This document shows positions 9,499 to 20,523 of a stretch of 64,000 nucleotides of DNA, piece after piece. The notes beneath the pieces are model-generated. The model saw only the letters and a list, made by a program, of their open reading frames with translations. It was not told the DNA's origin and ran no database searches. A program made the position numbers and the translations under genes. Origin of the DNA: Vibrio atlanticus (GTDB lineage Bacteria; Pseudomonadota; Gammaproteobacteria; Enterobacterales; Vibrionaceae); contig NZ_AP025460.1 of NCBI RefSeq assembly GCF_024347315.1, positions 2,976,001 to 3,040,000 of the forward strand, written 5' to 3'. The stretch's first letter is position 1. Each line of letters begins with the position of its first letter.

Positions 9499-10536
9499 TT
9501 AAAACATTGAGGTTTCAATTTCGATCTTTTTCTCGACCTCTTCTGAATCAACTAAGCCTTGCGCCATCAGCTGCTTCGCATTTTGCTCCATGGTCTGCAT
9601 ACCGTGTGCCGCGCCCGTTTGAATGATCGAATACATCTGCGCGACCTTGTCTTCACGGATCAAGTTTCTAATCGCAGGTGTCGCCATCATGATTTCATGA
9701 CAAGCCACACGACCGCCACCAACACGCTTTAACAGCTTCTGGGCAATCACCGAACGTAACGATTCAGACAACATTGAACGCACCATGTCTTTGTCGCTAC
9801 CCGGGAATACATCGATAATACGGTCTATGGTTTTTGCCGCAGAGCTAGTATGCAAGGTACCAAAAACTAAGTGGCCAGTTTCTGCTGCGGTTAGCGCTAA
9901 GCTAATCGTCTCTTGGTCACGAAGTTCGCCGACAAGGATTACGTCTGGATCTTCACGTAACGCACTGCGCAACGCCGCTTTAAAGCTGTGAGTATCGCGG
10001 TGCACTTCTCGTTGGTTGATTAGGCATTTGTTGTTGGTATGAACAAATTCGATCGGGTCTTCAATCGTCAATATATGTTTATTATGGTTACGGTTAACGT
10101 AATCTACCATAGCAGCCAAAGTTGTCGACTTACCTGAACCAGTCGGCCCAGTAACCAATACTAGCCCTTTTTCATAATTAGATATTCTTTCAAATATCTC
10201 AGGAGCCCCTAGCTGTTCAAGGGTGGGAATCTCTACTGGAATGGTACGGAACACAGCAGAGCAGCCACGAGATTGGTTAAAAGCATTAACACGGAAGCGA
10301 CCAACGTTGGGTAATTCAAAAGAGAAGTCGACTTCCAGTTTTTCTTCGAACTCACCGCGTTGTGAATCACTCATGATCTCAAAAACCAAACGATGCACAT
10401 CAGCATGGCTCAAAGCTGGTATTCCAAGCTTCCTTACTTCACCATCTATACGTACCATTGGAGATACACCCGCAGAAAGATGTAGATCTGACGCGTTATG
10501 CTTTACACTAAAATCTAGTAACTCAGTGATATCCAT
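9499..10536 (-). CDS. pilT: Type IV pilus retraction ATPase PilT
   Basis: A 345-residue secretion-superfamily ATPase that powers pilus depolymerisation, and hence twitching and DNA uptake. It starts MDITELLDFSVKHNASDLHLSAG, has Walker A VTGPTGSGKSTT near 130, Asp box TIEDPIEFVHTN, Walker B DVILVGELRD, and His box GHLVFGTLHTSSAAKTIDRI. Length equals the family norm. It is divergent from yggS with only 26 bases between the start codons, so their promoters must overlap the neighbouring 5' regions. Confidence 0.96.
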   Translation of the reverse strand: MDITELLDFSVKHNASDLHLSAGVSPMVRIDGEVRKLGIPALSHADVHRLVFEIMSDSQRGEFEEKLEVDFSFELPNVGRFRVNAFNQSRGCSAVFRTIPVEIPTLEQLGAPEIFERISNYEKGLVLVTGPTGSGKSTTLAAMVDYVNRNHNKHILTIEDPIEFVHTNNKCLINQREVHRDTHSFKAALRSALREDPDVILVGELRDQETISLALTAAETGHLVFGTLHTSSAAKTIDRIIDVFPGSDKDMVRSMLSESLRSVIAQKLLKRVGGGRVACHEIMMATPAIRNLIREDKVAQMYSIIQTGAAHGMQTMEQNAKQLMAQGLVDSEEVEKKIEIETSMF

Positions 10537-10562
10537 TTATTTTCCCTTAAGTAAAGTCAGCT

Positions 10563-11279
10563 ATGAGTAGTATTCAACAAAATATCGAACAAATCACCTC
10601 ACAGATACGTAGTGCTGAGCAAAAGTGCGGACGAGCTCCAGAGTCCGTGCAACTTTTAGCCGTCAGCAAAACTAAACCTATTGATGCGATTCTAGAAGCC
10701 GCACTCGGAGGCCAAGTTGCCTTTGGTGAAAACTATGTTCAAGAAGGTGTTGATAAAGTAAAACACTTTTCAGAACAACATTCTAACCTAAATTTAGAGT
10801 GGCATTTTATTGGCCCAATTCAATCCAATAAAACCCGCCCAATCGCAGAAAGCTTCCAATGGGTACATTCTGTTGAACGCGATAAGATCGCACAAAGGCT
10901 TCATGATCAGCGACCAAACGAACTTCCACCTCTACAAGTGCTCATTCAAGTGAACACCAGTGGTGAAGATTCGAAATCAGGAACGTCAGAAGAGACAGTT
11001 TTTGCGCTCGCAGAGTTGATTTCGTCGCTCCCCAACCTCACTTTAAGAGGATTGATGTCGATTCCCGCTAACGTATCTGACTATCAATCTCAGCTTAAGG
11101 CATTTTCTCAACTGGCAGAGCTTCAACAAAAGCTCGCAGCAAAGTATCCAGACATCGATACCCTTTCAATGGGTATGAGTGGTGATATGGATGCAGCAGT
11201 TGAGGCTGGTAGCACAATGGTTCGTATTGGAACGGCCATCTTTGGTGCTCGTGATTACGCGAATAACCGTAGTAAGTAA
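10563..11279 (+). CDS. yggS: PLP homeostasis protein YggS (PLPBP family)
   Basis: A 238-residue single-domain PLP-binding protein with the fold type III alanine-racemase barrel. The PLP lysine lies in LLAVSKTKP near residue 35. The phosphate-binding end is SMGMSGDMDAAVEAGSTMVRIGTAIFG near 200. The family maintains vitamin B6 and amino-acid balance and has no known catalytic turnover. It leads the yggS-proC-yggT-yggU series that is conserved next to pilT in many gammaproteobacteria. Confidence 0.95.
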   Translation: MSSIQQNIEQITSQIRSAEQKCGRAPESVQLLAVSKTKPIDAILEAALGGQVAFGENYVQEGVDKVKHFSEQHSNLNLEWHFIGPIQSNKTRPIAESFQWVHSVERDKIAQRLHDQRPNELPPLQVLIQVNTSGEDSKSGTSEETVFALAELISSLPNLTLRGLMSIPANVSDYQSQLKAFSQLAELQQKLAAKYPDIDTLSMGMSGDMDAAVEAGSTMVRIGTAIFGARDYANNRSK

Positions 11280-11342
11280 CCAAGTACAAGTATTGATACA
11301 GCTTCGCTTGAACCGCGCAGCGACACGCTCAGGATTTTATAT

Positions 11343-12161
11343 ATGGAACATAAGAACATCGCCTTTATTGGGGCGGGAAACATGGTTCGCTCAATTGTAG
11401 CGGGCTTAGTCGCGAGTGGTTACCCAGCGCAAAAGATTACTGCAACAGCACCTTCAGAAACCAGAAGGCTGCCGTTAGAACAAGCATACGGCATCAATAC
11501 CACCAGCGATAATATTGCAGCAACAGAGCAAGCAGACGTTGTTGTGTTATCCGTGAAGCCACAAATGATGGCTGATGTATGTAAGCCTTTACAAGATATC
11601 GACTTCAGCAACAAACTAGTTATCTCAATTGCAGCGGGTATTAATGCGAATCGACTCAATGAGATGTTAAACTGCCAGCTGAACCTTGTTCGTGTGATGC
11701 CAAACACGCCATCGCTGCTTGGTAAAGGGATGAGCGGTCTTTATGCCGATTCAACGGTCAGCCAAAATGATAAAGACTTTGCTTCTCAGCTGATGCAAGC
11801 TGTAGGTGAAGTTAGCTGGGTTGAGCAAGAGTCTGGGATTAATAACATCATTGCGGCGGCGGGCAGTGCTCCGGCTTACTTCTTCCTATTTATGGAAGCG
11901 ATGCAAGCCGAAGCAATCAACCAAGGCTTCGACCAAGAAACCGCTCGTAAATTAGTGCAGCAGTCGGCATTAGGTGCGGCAGAGATGGTGGTTGCAAATC
12001 CAGACACAGAATTATCTACACTGCGTGAACAAGTGACTTCAAAAGGCGGCACAACCGCAGAAGCACTGCGCACGTTTAACGACCATCAACTTTCAGATAT
12101 CGTAGCAAAAGCCATGCAAGCGGCGGTTGCTCGAGCTGAAGAGATGGAAAAACTGTTTTAA
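11343..12161 (+). CDS. proC: Pyrroline-5-carboxylate reductase
   Basis: A 272-residue NAD(P)H-dependent enzyme for the last step of proline synthesis. It has the N-terminal dinucleotide fold FIGAGNMVRSIVAGL, the VRVMPNTPSLLGKGMSGLY substrate segment near 118, and the C-terminal family signature around LREQVTSKGGTTAEAL near 228. It lies 63 bases after yggS. Confidence 0.96.
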   Translation: MEHKNIAFIGAGNMVRSIVAGLVASGYPAQKITATAPSETRRLPLEQAYGINTTSDNIAATEQADVVVLSVKPQMMADVCKPLQDIDFSNKLVISIAAGINANRLNEMLNCQLNLVRVMPNTPSLLGKGMSGLYADSTVSQNDKDFASQLMQAVGEVSWVEQESGINNIIAAAGSAPAYFFLFMEAMQAEAINQGFDQETARKLVQQSALGAAEMVVANPDTELSTLREQVTSKGGTTAEALRTFNDHQLSDIVAKAMQAAVARAEEMEKLF

Positions 12162-12253
12162 TGCTTTAATGTTTTAATACAAGTTACAGTACAAATGCAT
12201 TGTGTCGTTCAGGTGATACCTAAGCGGCAAGTAAATCCGAAAAAGGAAACAAT

Positions 12254-12811
12254 ATGAATTCGATGAGCTTTCTGATCTCAACCGTTTTTGATCTTTACAT
12301 CATGGTTGTGATCTTGCGTATCTGGCTACAAGCATCACGTGCAGATTTCTACAACCCATTCTCACAATTTATCGTAAAAGCGACACAACCGGTTGTTGCC
12401 CCGCTACGCCGAGTGATTCCATCAATAGGAAGCCTTGATCTTGCGACGGTTGTTTTCGCTTATGTGCTATGTGTACTTAAGTTCGTCGCTCTAAATCTGA
12501 TTATCTCTGGCGGTGCGGCTGTATTTGACATCAGCTTCCTGATATTTGGAGCGCTATCTCTGCTTAAAGCGGCTGGTGGTTTGATCTTCTGGGTTCTGCT
12601 AATCCGTGCAATCCTGAGCTGGGTTAGCCAAGGTCGTAGCCCAATTGAATACGTGTTCCATCAACTGACTGAACCAATGCTGGCTCCAATTCGTCGTATT
12701 CTTCCAGCAATGGGCGGTTTTGATTTAAGCGTACTGGTACTGTTTATTGTTCTGCAATTCGCGAACTTCTTAATGGGTGACCTAATTGGCCCGATTTGGT
12801 ATCAGCTATAA
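12254..12811 (+). CDS. yggT: YggT family membrane protein
   Basis: A 185-residue inner-membrane protein made of two YGGT repeats. [20 protein letters not shown] near residue 45 is mirrored by [20 protein letters not shown] near 135, with two hydrophobic helices flanking each. Function is not settled; related proteins affect osmotic stress and, in other phyla, membrane or division processes. An AAGGAA site precedes the ATG. Confidence 0.92.
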   Translation: MNSMSFLISTVFDLYIMVVILRIWLQASRADFYNPFSQFIVKATQPVVAPLRRVIPSIGSLDLATVVFAYVLCVLKFVALNLIISGGAAVFDISFLIFGALSLLKAAGGLIFWVLLIRAILSWVSQGRSPIEYVFHQLTEPMLAPIRRILPAMGGFDLSVLVLFIVLQFANFLMGDLIGPIWYQL

Positions 12812-12840
12812 TTCAAGTACGAACATCAGGTACTTTGACG

Positions 12841-13131
12841 ATGCCAAAAGCGGTTTGGGCCGAGGAAGACGATATTCTTCTTAGGCTCTATATCCAACCC
12901 AAAGCAAGCCGAGATAAAATTGTCGGCTTACACGGCGAGGAACTGAAAATTGCCATTACTGCACCACCGGTTGATGGCAAAGCCAATGCTCACTTAGCGA
13001 AATACCTTGCGAAACAATTTAAGGTCGCTAAAGGGCAAATTACGATAGAAAAGGGAGAGCTAGGTAGGCACAAGCAAGTTCGAATATGCTCGCCAAGCCA
13101 AATCCCAACTGAAGTCAAAGCCATCCTATGA
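12841..13131 (+). CDS. yggU: DUF167 family protein YggU
   Basis: A 96-residue protein of the DUF167/UPF0235 family, recognised by [22 protein letters not shown] and the core [12 protein letters not shown] near residue 53. Function is unknown. ATG 12841 gives the family length. The longer reading from a TTG at 12796 would overlap the end of yggT and add 15 residues. Its stop codon lies inside the hairpin of the following terminator. Confidence 0.9.
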   Translation: MPKAVWAEEDDILLRLYIQPKASRDKIVGLHGEELKIAITAPPVDGKANAHLAKYLAKQFKVAKGQITIEKGELGRHKQVRICSPSQIPTEVKAIL

Positions 13132-13140
13132 TGGCTTTTT
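13117..13140 (+). terminator. Terminator overlapping the yggU stop codon
   Basis: AGCCATC and GATGGCT pair around a 4-base loop and are followed by T residues. The TGA stop of yggU (13129-13131) is within the hairpin. Confidence 0.65.
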
Positions 13141-13159
13141 GCTATTTATTGGAGTCATT

Positions 13160-13591
13160 ATGCGTTTATGGATAACAGCACTACTCACCGCTCTTGTTGC
13201 CTTACCAAGTTCGGCAGGACAGTTTAAAAGTATCAAGGATGTCGAGGTTCATTATTCGGCTTTCAATTCCACGTTTTTAACTGCGCAGGTCGCTAAGCAA
13301 TATAAGCTGAAACGAAACGGATACTCAGCGATTCTAAACATCAGCGTGCTAGACAACGCTTCTCTAGGCAAGCCTGCAACAACGGCTAAAATTACTGGAA
13401 CAGCCCGAAACCTAGTAGGTAACACTCGCACGCTTAACTTCCGTGAAATAAAGGAAGGTGATGCAATTTATTACCTTGCTGAGTTCCCTATCACTCACGA
13501 AGAGAACATCACTTTTAATATCGATGTTAACGCCGGTTTGAAAGGCACAGGTCCACTGCGTTTCACACAAAAATTCTATATAGAAGAGTAG
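13160..13591 (+). CDS. DUF4426 periplasmic protein
   Basis: A 143-residue protein with a cleavable signal peptide (MRLWITALLTALVALPSSA then GQF). The mature part is a beta-rich domain of the DUF4426 type found in marine gammaproteobacteria in this neighbourhood. The function is not known. ATG 13160, behind GGAG, is preferred to the in-frame TTG at 13139, which lies in the upstream terminator. Confidence 0.8.
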   Translation: MRLWITALLTALVALPSSAGQFKSIKDVEVHYSAFNSTFLTAQVAKQYKLKRNGYSAILNISVLDNASLGKPATTAKITGTARNLVGNTRTLNFREIKEGDAIYYLAEFPITHEENITFNIDVNAGLKGTGPLRFTQKFYIEE

Positions 13592-13639
13592 CTTCAAAGC
13601 TCACATTTCTAGTCATTAACTTATTAGAGCCACATCCCC

Positions 13640-14239
13640 ATGAGTAAGATTGTTTTAGCAACAGGCAACCAAGGCAAAGTTCGCGAGATGGCAGATATTC
13701 TGTCTGAGTTTGGTTTCGACGTTGTCGCGCAAAGTGAATTTAACGTTTCAGAAGTCGCAGAAACAGGAACGACTTTCATTGAAAATGCCATCATCAAAGC
13801 TCGCCACGCTGCGAAAGAGACGGGGCTACCAGCCATTGCTGACGATTCTGGCTTAGAAGTTGATTACCTTAATGGTGCACCCGGTATCTACTCAGCGCGT
13901 TACTCAGGTGAAGGAGCTACTGATAAGCAAAACATCGAAAAGCTGTTATATGCTATGCAAGGTGTCGATGTTGAAAAGCGTACCGCTCGTTTTCACTGTG
14001 TATTGGTGCTAATGCGTCACGAAAACGATCCAACTCCATTAGTTTGTCACGGTAAATGGGAAGGTCGCATTCTGACTGAAGAACACGGTGAGAATGGCTT
14101 TGGCTACGATCCTGTATTCTTTGTACCAGAAGATAACTGCGCCTCAGCAGAACTTGAATCGTCACGTAAGAAGCAACTGTCACACCGTGGTAAAGCCCTC
14201 GCGTCATTATTCAAGACTCTCAAGGAGCAAGCTCTGTAA
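13640..14239 (+). CDS. rdgB: XTP/dITP diphosphatase RdgB
   Basis: A 199-residue house-cleaning pyrophosphatase that hydrolyses inosine and xanthosine triphosphates so they are not incorporated into DNA. Signatures are [13 protein letters not shown] at the N-terminus, [22 protein letters not shown] near 68, and GFGYDPVF plus SHRGKAL in the C-terminal half. The stop codon overlaps the hemW start by one base (TAATG), indicating coupled translation. Confidence 0.96.
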   Translation: MSKIVLATGNQGKVREMADILSEFGFDVVAQSEFNVSEVAETGTTFIENAIIKARHAAKETGLPAIADDSGLEVDYLNGAPGIYSARYSGEGATDKQNIEKLLYAMQGVDVEKRTARFHCVLVLMRHENDPTPLVCHGKWEGRILTEEHGENGFGYDPVFFVPEDNCASAELESSRKKQLSHRGKALASLFKTLKEQAL

Positions 14240-15426
14240 TGCACAATGCAGCGCTTTTACCACCCGCACTTAGCCTTTATGTCCACATCCCATGGTGTGT
14301 ACAGAAGTGTCCGTATTGTGATTTTAACTCTCACGCTCTAAAAGCCGAGATTCCTGAAAAAGAGTATATAGATGCTCTGCTTGAGGATCTCGATACTGAT
14401 ATCGAAAAATACCAACTCAATGGCGCACCTCGCCCATTGCATTCGATCTTTATTGGTGGCGGCACGCCGAGTCTATTTTCTCCAGAAGGAATAGGTCGAT
14501 TGCTGCAAGGCATTGAACAACGCATCCCGTTCAAACCTGAAATAGAAATCACCATGGAAGCTAATCCGGGAACTATCGAAGCTGAGCGTTTTGCTGGTTA
14601 CCAAAAAGCAGGCATAACTCGAATCTCGGTGGGTGTGCAAAGTTTTGAACAAGAGAAACTGGAAAGGCTTGGGCGTATTCACGGTCAAGACGAAGCGGTT
14701 AACGCCGCTCATTTAGCACATAAAATCGGACTAAATAGCTTTAACCTAGATCTAATGCACGGCTTACCCGATCAAAGCATTGATCAGGCCTTGGCTGATT
14801 TGGACAAAGCGATCGAGCTCAACCCTCCACATTTATCTTGGTATCAGCTAACAATAGAACCTAACACCATGTTCTATTACAAAACGCCAAAGCTGCCTGA
14901 CGATGATGACCTTTGGGATATTTTCGACTTAGGCCATAAGAAGCTCGCAGACGCAGGTTATGTACAGTACGAAATTTCAGGCTACAGCAAGCCGGGATAT
15001 CAGTGTCAGCATAATCTCAACTACTGGCGCTTTGGTGACTACCTAGGTATTGGCTGTGGCTCTCATGGCAAGCTGAGCTTTGCAGATGGACGTATTGTTC
15101 GCACCACTAAGGTTAAACACCCTAGAGGCTACCTAGCCGCGTATCAGAATCTGGTGAAGCCCTATCTGTCGGATGGACTTGAAGTACCTAATGAGGACCG
15201 CCCTTTCGAGTTCTTCATGAACCGCTTCAGACTAATGGAAGCGTGTCCAAAACAAGACTTCATAGATACGACTGGGTTAGAGTTTGATTCGATTCAGCCA
15301 ACGATAGAGTGGGCCAAAGATCTCGGTTATCTTAATGAAACCGACAGCCATTGGCAGATAACTGAAAAAGGGAAGCTGTTCTTAAACGATTTGCTTGAAG
15401 CCTTTATGGCAGAAGAAGACGAATAG
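14239..15426 (+). CDS. hemW: Radical SAM heme chaperone HemW
   Basis: A 395-residue radical SAM protein related to oxygen-independent coproporphyrinogen III oxidase (HemN) but now regarded as a heme chaperone. The cluster-binding CVQKCPYCDF (CX3CX2C) lies near residue 21, then IGGGTPSL near 75, GVQSFEQ near 134, and the HemN C-terminal domain. It overlaps rdgB by one base, as in many gammaproteobacteria. Confidence 0.94.
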   Translation: MHNAALLPPALSLYVHIPWCVQKCPYCDFNSHALKAEIPEKEYIDALLEDLDTDIEKYQLNGAPRPLHSIFIGGGTPSLFSPEGIGRLLQGIEQRIPFKPEIEITMEANPGTIEAERFAGYQKAGITRISVGVQSFEQEKLERLGRIHGQDEAVNAAHLAHKIGLNSFNLDLMHGLPDQSIDQALADLDKAIELNPPHLSWYQLTIEPNTMFYYKTPKLPDDDDLWDIFDLGHKKLADAGYVQYEISGYSKPGYQCQHNLNYWRFGDYLGIGCGSHGKLSFADGRIVRTTKVKHPRGYLAAYQNLVKPYLSDGLEVPNEDRPFEFFMNRFRLMEACPKQDFIDTTGLEFDSIQPTIEWAKDLGYLNETDSHWQITEKGKLFLNDLLEAFMAEEDE

Positions 15427-15446
15427 TTCGAACGCTAGAATACAAA

Positions 15447-15473
15447 AAGCCTCTCATCACGAGAGGCTTTTTT
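15447..15473. terminator. Bidirectional terminator between hemW and glsB
   Basis: AAAGCCTCTC and GAGAGGCTTT pair perfectly with a 5-base loop, flanked by A and T runs on both sides, between converging genes. Confidence 0.85.
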
Positions 15474-15475
15474 GT

Positions 15476-16422
<947 letters not shown>

Positions 16423-16511
16423 GTGCTTACTTCTTTATTGTTATTTTTGTAGGGGGTGTGACATTACTTTCTGTCCTTAAACCTTTATCGCAATAAAAGC
16501 CTAAGGACAAA

Positions 16512-16540
16512 AAAGCCAACATTACAATAATGTTGGCTTT
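16512..16540 (-). terminator. Intrinsic terminator after trmB
   Basis: A 13-bp perfect stem (AAAGCCAACATTA and its complement) with a 3-base loop. On the minus strand it runs into a T-rich tract. Confidence 0.8.
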
Positions 16541-16607
16541 AATCAATCCCATAAAGTGTAGGGTTTAATCCTAAGTCGGATTCACCTTCACTTAATTTGA
16601 TTCAGAA

Positions 16608-17327
16608 TTACTTAGTACGCTTAAACTTAATGTCCCAAACACCATGACCTAAACGGTGGCCACGCGCTTCAAACTTAGTTAGCGGACGCTCGTCTGGACG
16701 AGGAATGTAATCACCATCTTCAGCGATATTCTTGAAGCCTGGAGCGACGTTCATCACTTCAATCATATGTTCTGCGTAGTTTTCCCAGTCTGTTGCCATG
16801 TGGAAAATACCAGTATCAAGTTGAAGCTTACCGCGAACCATCTCTGCAAACTCAGCCTTAACGATACGACGCTTATGATGACGAGCTTTGTGCCATGGGT
16901 CAGGGAAGAACAGTTGCAGTGTATGCAGGCTGCTGTCTGGGATCATGTGTTCAAATACTTCAACTGCATCGTGACACATTACACGCAAGTTAGTTACGCC
17001 AGCATCGCGAGCTGTACCTAAACACGCACCAACACCTGGGCTGTGAACTTCAATACCTAAGAAGTTTTTCTCAGGCGCATTCTTTGCCATTTCAACCAGT
17101 GATGCACCCATACCGAAGCCAATTTCTAGTACAACAGGGTTGTCGTTGCCAAACACTTCTTTCCAATTAAGAAGTTCTGGGTTGTAGTCGATACCCATTG
17201 TTGGCCAACATTCGTTCATCGCGTTTTCTTGGCCTTTTGTTAAGCGGCCTTCGCGGCGAACAAAACTACGGATCTTACGAACCAGTTTGCCGTCTTCAGT
17301 ATATTCGTTAGTGGTCACTTCACTCAT
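16608..17327 (-). CDS. trmB: tRNA (guanine-46-N7)-methyltransferase
   Basis: A 239-residue SAM-dependent enzyme that makes m7G46 in tRNA. The N-terminal [15 protein letters not shown], the SAM loop [11 protein letters not shown] near residue 66, and the catalytic [15 protein letters not shown] near 139 are all intact. ATG 17327 is chosen because the sequence [13 protein letters not shown] aligns with the family. An upstream ATG at 17345 adds six residues. It is divergent from mutY, as in E. coli. Confidence 0.95.
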   Translation of the reverse strand: MSEVTTNEYTEDGKLVRKIRSFVRREGRLTKGQENAMNECWPTMGIDYNPELLNWKEVFGNDNPVVLEIGFGMGASLVEMAKNAPEKNFLGIEVHSPGVGACLGTARDAGVTNLRVMCHDAVEVFEHMIPDSSLHTLQLFFPDPWHKARHHKRRIVKAEFAEMVRGKLQLDTGIFHMATDWENYAEHMIEVMNVAPGFKNIAEDGDYIPRPDERPLTKFEARGHRLGHGVWDIKFKRTK

Positions 17328-17492
17328 TGATTTTTGCCTGCACATTGATTAATCAAAGCGGGGATTATCCAAAGAATTGCCTCCGGTGCAAGTCTTTCCG
17401 TGGATAAATTCCCACACAATTTGTCTGTTTTACATCCAACCGTAAGTGTGGTGCAATTTCACTCCTAATAATAGCAAAGCATAGAGCATGTC

Positions 17493-18551
17493 GTGACTCC
17501 TTTCGCAACCGCCATATTAAAGTGGTATGACGCCTTTGGGCGCAAAGAATTACCTTGGCAACAAAACAAAACCGCCTACACCGTTTGGCTATCTGAAATC
17601 ATGCTTCAGCAGACTCAAGTGGCCACGGTGATTCCATACTACCAGCGCTTTTTAGAACGCTTTCCAACGGTTATTGACCTAGCGAACGCCGAACAAGATG
17701 AGGTGCTGCACTTATGGACAGGGCTTGGCTATTACGCGCGAGCTCGTAACTTACATAAGGCTGCCAAGATTGTTACCGAGCAATACGGTGGTGAATTTCC
17801 GCTTTCTATCGAAGAAATGAATGCGCTACCGGGTATTGGACGCTCTACTGCCGCTGCAGTGTTGTCCTCTGTGCATAAACTCCCTCATGCGATTCTTGAT
17901 GGCAACGTCAAACGCACCTTAGCGAGAAGCTTTGCAGTAGAAGGTTGGCCGGGGCAAAAGAAAGTCGAGAACCAGCTTTGGGAACACGCAGAAGCACACA
18001 CTCCCAATCAAGATGTTGATAAGTACAATCAAGCCATGATGGACATGGGTGCGATGGTTTGTACTCGTAGCAAGCCTAAATGTACCTTATGCCCGATTGA
18101 AAGCATGTGTGAAGCTAAGAAGATCGATAAACAGCTCGATTTCCCAGGTAAGAAGCCTAAGAAAGAAAAGCCGATAAAAGAAACATGGTTTGTGATTCTG
18201 TACCACAACAATCAAGTATGGCTCGAACAACGCCCTCAATCTGGTATCTGGGGAGGACTATTCTGTTTCCCTCAAAATGAAAACGCAGAGATCGAACATC
18301 AGTTAGACCTTCGTTCGATCAAAGACAATGAAACCGATTCGATCAAGACCATGATTGCGTTTCGACATACTTTCAGCCACTACCACTTAGATATCACGCC
18401 TGTATTAGTAAAATTAGATAAACAACCAGATTTGATAATGGAAGGGACTAAAGGTCTCTGGTATAACTTATCAAAACCGGAAGAAATTGGCCTAGCAGCT
18501 CCTGTAAAGCAGCTTATTGAGAGCCTACCCTTTGAACTGAACGACGTTTGA
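17493..18551 (+). CDS. mutY: Adenine DNA glycosylase MutY
   Basis: A 352-residue base-excision enzyme that removes adenine mispaired with 8-oxoguanine. It has the helix-hairpin-helix [14 protein letters not shown] with the following LDGNVKR, the [4Fe-4S] ligands [17 protein letters not shown] near 190, and a C-terminal NUDIX-like domain recognising oxoG. The start is GTG 17493. An ATG five bases earlier opens a two-codon ORF (ATG TCG TGA) whose stop overlaps the GTG, so no upstream ATG is usable. Confidence 0.95.
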   Translation: MTPFATAILKWYDAFGRKELPWQQNKTAYTVWLSEIMLQQTQVATVIPYYQRFLERFPTVIDLANAEQDEVLHLWTGLGYYARARNLHKAAKIVTEQYGGEFPLSIEEMNALPGIGRSTAAAVLSSVHKLPHAILDGNVKRTLARSFAVEGWPGQKKVENQLWEHAEAHTPNQDVDKYNQAMMDMGAMVCTRSKPKCTLCPIESMCEAKKIDKQLDFPGKKPKKEKPIKETWFVILYHNNQVWLEQRPQSGIWGGLFCFPQNENAEIEHQLDLRSIKDNETDSIKTMIAFRHTFSHYHLDITPVLVKLDKQPDLIMEGTKGLWYNLSKPEEIGLAAPVKQLIESLPFELNDV

Positions 18552-18579
18552 ATCAACGAACGCGATAAGAGGAACCACT

Positions 18580-18852
18580 ATGAGCCGCACTGTATTTTGT
18601 GCTCGCCTTCAAAAAGATGCTGAAGGCCTAGATTTTCAACTTTACCCGGGTGACCTAGGTAAGCGTATCTTTGACAACGTATCTAAAGAAGCTTGGGGAC
18701 AATGGCAAAGTAAGCAAACTATGCTTATCAATGAAAAGAAGCTGAACATGATGGATCCTGAGCATCGTAAACTTCTTGAAACTGAGATGGTTAACTTCCT
18801 TTTCGAAGGTAAAGATGTCGTTATTGATGGCTATACCCCGCCTAGCGAATAA
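18580..18852 (+). CDS. yggX: Fe(2+)-trafficking / oxidative damage protection protein YggX
   Basis: A 90-residue small protein, clear from the start [24 protein letters not shown] with the conserved cysteine at residue 7. The family protects iron-sulfur clusters. It lies between mutY and mltC, as in E. coli, 28 bases after mutY. Confidence 0.96.
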   Translation: MSRTVFCARLQKDAEGLDFQLYPGDLGKRIFDNVSKEAWGQWQSKQTMLINEKKLNMMDPEHRKLLETEMVNFLFEGKDVVIDGYTPPSE

Positions 18853-18921
18853 GACATTTATTTAAATAAATTTTAATGACATCATGGTTTACGCCGCGAT
18901 GTCATTTTTGTATGAGGAACT

Positions 18922-20055
18922 ATGAAAAAGCTAAGTTACTTCCTAACAGCCATGTTGTTAACAGGGTGCAGTCGTGAATTTGTCGAGAGCATTTATGATG
19001 TTAACTACGAACCAACCAACCGGTTTGTAAGTAATTTGGCAGAACTACCAGGGCAATTTGAAAAAGATACTGGTGCGTTAGATTCTTTAATTAATAGCTT
19101 TTCTGGCAATATCCAAAAACGTTGGGGCAGCAGTGAAGTAAAGATGGCGGGCAAGAGTAACTATGTGAAATACATAGATAATTACTTGAGCCGTTCAGAA
19201 GTAAACTTTAGCCAAGGCCTGATCACAGTTGAAACCGTCTCCTCAACGGACCCTAAAAAGCACCTCAAAAATGCAATCATGACGACACTTTTAACGCCAG
19301 ATGATCCTGCGAATGTCGATCTATTCTCTTCCAAAAGCATCAAGTTAGAAGGTCAACCTTTCCTCTATAACCAAGTCGTTGATCAGGATAAAAAGCCTAT
19401 CCAATGGACATGGCGTGCTAACAAATTTGCTGATTACCTGATCGCCAATAACCTAAAAACCAAAGAGGTAGACTTTAAAAAAGCCTACTACGTCGAAATC
19501 CCAATGGTGGCAGATCATGCGAGCAAACGTAGTTATAAGTATGCCGACATAGTACAACGAGCATCTCAACGCTATGACATCCCTGAAGACTTGATCTATG
19601 CAATCATCAAGACAGAAAGCAGTTTCAATCCTTACGCGGTGAGCTGGGCAAATGCTTATGGTCTTATGCAGGTGGTACCTAAAACCGCTGGCCGAGATGT
19701 CTTTAAGCTCGTTAAAAAGAAACCTGGAGAACCAAGTCCTGAGTACTTATTCAATCCAGAAAACAACATTGATGCAGGCACCGCATACTTTTACATCCTT
19801 AAAAATCGTTATTTAAAAGACGTAAAACACCCAACCACGCTTGAGTACAGTATGATCTCTGCATACAACGGCGGCACTGGTGGCGTGCTCAATACTTTCA
19901 GTAAGGATAGAAAGCGAGCAATGCGTGACTTAAATTCATTGCAACCGAGTCAAGCTTACTGGGCACTAACAAAGAAACATCCCAATAAAGAGTCGCGCCG
20001 ATACTTAGAGAAAGTAACAAAATTCAAGAAAGATTTTAACCAAGGTAAAACGTAA
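18922..20055 (+). CDS. mltC: Membrane-bound lytic murein transglycosylase C
   Basis: A 377-residue outer-membrane lipoprotein that cleaves peptidoglycan to 1,6-anhydromuramyl products. The lipobox LLTGC lies near residue 14. A central DUF3393 region is followed by the SLT domain with the catalytic glutamate in IIKTESSFNPYAVS near 230 and GLMQVVPKTAG near 246, then EYSMISAYNGG near 312. Confidence 0.95.
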   Translation: MKKLSYFLTAMLLTGCSREFVESIYDVNYEPTNRFVSNLAELPGQFEKDTGALDSLINSFSGNIQKRWGSSEVKMAGKSNYVKYIDNYLSRSEVNFSQGLITVETVSSTDPKKHLKNAIMTTLLTPDDPANVDLFSSKSIKLEGQPFLYNQVVDQDKKPIQWTWRANKFADYLIANNLKTKEVDFKKAYYVEIPMVADHASKRSYKYADIVQRASQRYDIPEDLIYAIIKTESSFNPYAVSWANAYGLMQVVPKTAGRDVFKLVKKKPGEPSPEYLFNPENNIDAGTAYFYILKNRYLKDVKHPTTLEYSMISAYNGGTGGVLNTFSKDRKRAMRDLNSLQPSQAYWALTKKHPNKESRRYLEKVTKFKKDFNQGKT

Positions 20056-20118
20056 GCCTCACTTTTGAATAAAAAAACAACTAACGAACGTTTTTTTTAG
20101 TTATTTTCAAAAAAGGTG

Positions 20119-20147
20119 TTGACGGTTATGCAGAAAATCCGTTTAAT
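20119..20147 (+). promoter_or_regulatory. Promoter of tRNA cluster 1
   Basis: TTGACG (-35), a 17-base spacer and TTTAAT (-10), followed by a GC-rich discriminator. The tRNA begins 12 bases after the -10. The same design precedes cluster 2. Confidence 0.7.
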
Positions 20148-20158
20148 AGCGCTCCGTT

Positions 20159-20234
20159 GCCCGGATAGCTCAGTCGGTAGAGCAGAGGATTGAAAATCCT
20201 CGTGTCGGTGGTTCGATTCCGCCTCCGGGCACCA
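20159..20234 (+). tRNA. tRNA-Phe (GAA)
   Basis: A full cloverleaf with the CCA end encoded. The anticodon loop TTGAAAA gives GAA. The acceptor stem is GCCCGGA/TCCGGGC. Confidence 0.97.
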
Positions 20235-20308
20235 CAATTTGATTTGTTGGTGTCAACACTCTTTAACAGGGAGTAGCAACACGGACAAAAGCATAAAGAA
20301 TTTAGTGT

Positions 20309-20384
<76 letters not shown>

Positions 20385-20391
20385 TTCTTTT

Positions 20392-20467
20392 GCCTCGATA
20401 GCTCAGTCGGTAGAGCAGCGGATTGAAAATCCGCGTGTCGGTGGTTCGATTCCGCCTCGAGGCACCA
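20392..20467 (+). tRNA. tRNA-Phe (GAA), variant acceptor
   Basis: A 76-base cloverleaf with encoded CCA. It has acceptor stem GCCTCGA/TCGAGGC and a C-G change in the anticodon stem relative to the first Phe gene. All changes are base-paired. Confidence 0.97.
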
Positions 20468-20523
20468 TTATTTGGTACTTAACAAATAATGGTCTTTAGA
20501 GACCTGATGTTGAGACAAGTAAT

